Shown: piece by piece, positions 5,192 through 5,288 of the stretch
Position numbering within the stretch: position 1 is the first letter of the stretch
Layout of the letters: every line of letters begins with the position of its first letter
Origin: an uncultured Akkermansia sp.
Lineage (GTDB): Bacteria > Verrucomicrobiota > Verrucomicrobiia > Verrucomicrobiales > Akkermansiaceae
DNA length: 5,288 nucleotides
Direction: 5' to 3'
NCBI GenBank assembly: GCA_900766865.1
Contig: CAAFXA010000015.1
Span: 1 to 5,288, forward strand
Program-made: the position numbers and the translations under genes
The notes under the pieces: model-generated
Database searches by the model: none
Told to the model about the DNA's origin: nothing
Seen by the model: the letters and a program-made list of their open reading frames with translations, nothing else

Positions 5192-5288
5192 AATTGCAAT
5201 TGGGCGGGGTGTTGCGAGCCGTCAGGCGAGCCAAATTAAGAGCCTCGCCGAACGGCGAGGCGGCATAAAATAGCCACGGGTGGAGTGA
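5192..5288 (+). repeat. Right copy of multi-hairpin intergenic repeat
   Basis: This is the inverted counterpart of the block at 61-177, running to the window edge. In order it has the palindrome AATTGCAATT (5192-5201), tandem GCGAGCC (5214-5220 and 5226-5232), hairpin B (a perfect 9-bp stem, 5242-5250 with 5253-5261) and the first arm of hairpin A (CCACGGGT near 5274-5281). The second arm must lie beyond the window. The last 35 bases equal the reverse complement of 85-119. It starts 13 bases past the acyltransferase stop, and no separate T-tract terminator is seen for that gene, so these hairpins may protect or end its transcript. Confidence 0.78.

Noticed and set aside
85..5288. Composite transposon or integron-like unit bounded by inverted repeats
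   Set aside because: No transposase, integrase or resistance/cargo gene is present, and no target duplication is visible. The repeats contain internal hairpins and lie after gene ends, which fits a dispersed REP-like element better.

Overview
The window reads as chromosomal DNA from a Gram-negative (diderm), fairly GC-rich bacterium. The evidence for two membranes is a beta-barrel porin with a signal peptide and a C-terminal phenylalanine, plus a second exported protein. Few starts carry a Shine-Dalgarno site and several promoters sit almost on the start codon. Together with the hairpin-rich intergenic repeats, this would suit the Verrucomicrobiota/Planctomycetota group or its neighbours. That placement is a weak impression from style, not a match to a known genome.

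Layout, left to right. Bases 1-266 hold no gene. They contain an intrinsic terminator for a plus-strand gene off the left edge (21-58), a multi-hairpin intergenic repeat (61-177) and a strong hairpin terminator (214-249) for the first gene. That gene (267-1466, minus) encodes an OprB-like outer-membrane porin. A divergent promoter region (1467-1619) separates it from a small secreted DUF2147 protein (1620-2075, plus), which ends at its own terminator (2100-2133). A two-gene operon follows: a small membrane-anchored protein of unknown function (2195-2434) and a compact pdxA (2437-3303) that starts two bases after the preceding stop. The last gene (about 3394-5178) has its own promoter and encodes a fused PlsC-type plus GNAT-type acyltransferase that resembles the ornithine-lipid synthase OlsF. 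A second, inverted copy of the repeat follows it and runs to the end of the window.

Working together: there is no single pathway here. Three of the five products act at or on the cell envelope: the porin, the periplasmic or secreted lipocalin-like protein, and the enzyme predicted to make amino-acid-containing membrane lipids. PdxA makes pyridoxal 5'-phosphate precursors in the cytoplasm. The points most worth a second look are the paired inverted repeats, which lie in the same orientation relative to the gene each one follows; the short PdxA with a changed substrate-site residue; the fused acyltransferase; and the apparent leaderless or near-leaderless starts. I found no convincing evidence for a defence system, mobile element or other new multi-gene system.
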